DNA of 64,000 bases from UBA7434 sp042090785 (GTDB taxonomy: Bacteria > Pseudomonadota > Gammaproteobacteria > Pseudomonadales > UBA7434): contig JBELIP010000002.1 of the NCBI GenBank assembly GCA_042090785.1, positions 200,415 to 264,414 of the forward strand, read 5' to 3'. The stretch's first letter is position 1, and the number at the start of each line of letters is the position of its first letter. Positions 62,869 through 64,000 of this stretch are shown here, one piece after another. A model generated the notes under the pieces. It worked only from the letters and a program-made list of their open reading frames with translations. It made no database searches and was not told the DNA's origin. Made by a program: the position numbers and the translations under genes.

Positions 62869-63468
62869 TTACAACTCATCTGAATGGTTAGCTAAGTAAT
62901 CTGCAACACCATCAGTTGTTGGTTTCATACCGTCTTCACCTTTCTGCCAGCCTGCAGGGCAAACTTCGCCGTGCTCTTCAGAGAACTGAAGCGCATCAAC
63001 TAAGCGCAACATTTCATCAACGTTTCGGCCCAGTGGCAAATTATTAATAACGGCATGTTGAACCACACCTTCTTTATCAATTAAAAATGAACCACGTAAC
63101 GCAACACCATCTTCATGCTCTATGCCAAAGCTTTGAACAATCTTATGGTTAACATCAGCAACTAATGGAAACTGAACAGGACCGATGCCGCCTTTTGCAA
63201 CGGGAGTGTTACGCCATGCTAAGTGAGTGAATTGCGAATCAATAGAAACACCTAACAACTGAACGCCTGCGTCTGCAAATGCTTTTGCGCGTTTATCATG
63301 CGCAATAATTTCAGATGGACAAACGAAAGTGAAATCTAATGGGTAGAAAAACAATACAACGTATTGGCCGCGGTAGTCACTTAACGACAGTGACTCATTG
63401 ATAGTGCCATCAGCCATAACGGCTGCTGCTGTAAATTCGGGAGCTAATTTAGAAACCAAAGTACTCAT
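62869..63468 (-). CDS. ahpC: Typical 2-Cys peroxiredoxin
   Basis: This alkyl hydroperoxide reductase-type peroxiredoxin removes peroxides with thiol reductants. It has 199 residues. The peroxidatic cysteine is C50 in PLDFTFVCPSEIIA, and the resolving cysteine is C170 in GEVCPAGWQKG. The middle has FLIDKEGVVQHAVINNLPLG. It belongs to the Prx1/AhpC class with the long C-terminal tail. No ahpF lies next to it, so reduction probably relies on thioredoxin. It is monocistronic with a strong terminator. Confidence 0.94.
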   Translation of the reverse strand: MSTLVSKLAPEFTAAAVMADGTINESLSLSDYRGQYVVLFFYPLDFTFVCPSEIIAHDKRAKAFADAGVQLLGVSIDSQFTHLAWRNTPVAKGGIGPVQFPLVADVNHKIVQSFGIEHEDGVALRGSFLIDKEGVVQHAVINNLPLGRNVDEMLRLVDALQFSEEHGEVCPAGWQKGEDGMKPTTDGVADYLANHSDEL

Positions 63469-63868
63469 AAATCCTCTTAAATATTCTTAGTAGTTAACAA
63501 CGTTGATAAATAAAAAATACCTATTCAGTTTAACTTTTTTGGCGTTTTTTTGCTCGCTATAATTCATACTAAAGCCCTGCGATGGTACTTTTAAGGGCAA
63601 TCTATTGGCGATAATTAAACTGAATAAATGTCTTGATTGAGACTAAACACTATTGATTGTACGGGCATTACACCCGCTACGGATCAATCTTGGTATTTCT
63701 CTGGCCTTGGCTGCCTAAATACTGACCCAGACGCCAAGCCCAATATCCAATTCGTAGCTGTGAATGGACGGTAAAACTAACCTATTCCGTTTGAAATAGT
63801 AATGTGAAAGATTATTGTTTGCAACTAGGATAATTGGGGGCGTAGGGGTTAAGGTCTAGGTCAAGATC
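63469..63868. other. Non-coding stretch upstream of ahpC
   Basis: No gene is seen. The stretch must hold the ahpC promoter; I saw no clear OxyR motif. The right part of this gap contains a dispersed hairpin repeat and a terminator, listed separately. Confidence 0.5.
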
Positions 63869-63885
63869 GTCGGGGGTGGCCCGAC
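63869..63885. repeat. Hairpin repeat, copy 2
   Basis: GTCGGGGGTGGCCCGAC is identical to the core at 21759-21775. The preceding bases (AAGGTCTAGGTCAAGAT) also resemble the left flank of copy 1, but the outer stem is not preserved. A separate small hairpin, TAACTGC (63896-63902) with GCAGTTA (63906-63912), follows. Confidence 0.7.
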
Positions 63886-63951
63886 GGCTCGTTGGTAACT
63901 GCTTCGCAGTTAATCGACCCCGGTGGTTCTCACCGACACAATCGCACCCAT

Positions 63952-63975
63952 AAAAAAACCCGCTTTTGCGGGCTT
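63952..63975 (-). terminator. Rho-independent terminator, probably of the tRNA transcript
   Basis: CCCGC (63959-63963) pairs with GCGGG (63968-63972) around TTTT; the seven A residues at 63952-63958 give a U-tract on the minus strand. It lies just downstream of the putative tRNA end. Confidence 0.75.
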
Positions 63976-63981
63976 TAATAT

Positions 63982-64000
63982 TGGTACGACCGAGTGGATT
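63982..64000 (-). tRNA. Possible 3' end of a tRNA gene, cut by the window edge
   Basis: Read on the minus strand, the last 19 bases are AATCCACTCGGTCGTACCA. They fit the end of a T-loop (AAT), the 3' T-stem (CCACT), seven acceptor bases, a discriminator A and an encoded CCA. A terminator follows within 10 bp. The identity cannot be told because the anticodon lies outside the window. Confidence 0.5.

Overview
This window reads as a contiguous piece of chromosome from a marine-type gammaproteobacterium of moderate, slightly AT-leaning base composition. The gene content fits the Cellvibrionales/Spongiibacteraceae neighbourhood best, but that placement is inference from content. Pointers are a gammaproteobacterial mreBCD-maf-rng-yhdP cluster, rnfABCDGE, fabA/fabB, a PA4642-family protein, a PEP-CTERM/exosortase-associated sugar transferase, an alkane monooxygenase and a lipoprotein xylanase. 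Almost all of the DNA is ordinary, tightly packed core genome. I saw no prophage, insertion sequence, CRISPR array or rRNA. ## Layout. 1-9.5 kb: TCA cycle block, with sucB (cut by the window edge), sucA, sdhB and sdhA on the minus strand, facing gltA-sdhC-sdhD on the plus strand. 9.5-19.1 kb: a small unknown gene, a short GlpD-like oxidoreductase, metG and the complete six-gene RNF electron-transport operon. 19.1-25.4 kb: a TPR lipoprotein, an acidic unknown protein, rimI, a HolD-like protein, leuA facing an Lrp/AsnC regulator, and ispB. 25.5-33.4 kb: envelope and exopolysaccharide precursor genes (two lipoproteins, a polyprenyl-P sugar transferase, pgi, a phosphomannomutase/phosphoglucomutase, galU and manC), which together convert fructose-6-P/glucose-6-P into UDP-glucose and GDP-mannose and load the first sugar on the lipid carrier. 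33.7-37.2 kb: fabA, fabB and an outer-membrane beta-barrel of the PEP-CTERM-associated type. 37.2-43 kb: moaB-moeA, then rpsT, rplU-rpmA, obgE and proB. 43-54.2 kb: two membrane proteins, then yhdP, rng, maf, mreD, mreC and mreB on the minus strand. 54.7-59.1 kb: gatCAB, a PA4642-family gene and a small membrane protein. 59.2-63.5 kb: alkB facing an AraC-type regulator, a GH10 xylanase lipoprotein and ahpC. The extreme right end looks like the 3' end of a minus-strand tRNA gene followed by its terminator. ## Points most worth a second look. (1) The two membrane anchors of succinate dehydrogenase have lost both haem b axial histidines (E. coli SdhC His84 is Tyr82 here, SdhD His71 is Asn61 here, and SdhD contains no histidine at all), while the quinone-site residues are kept. 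The same two genes have also left the usual sdhCDAB operon and sit behind gltA, divergent from sdhAB. (2) mreC has no usable ATG; conserved N-terminal sequence and a well-placed Shine-Dalgarno point to an ATT start codon. (3) The alkB/araC divergent region carries a clear 22-bp-period direct repeat that looks like the regulator's operator. (4) A hairpin repeat with a 17-bp identical core occurs at two distant intergenic places.
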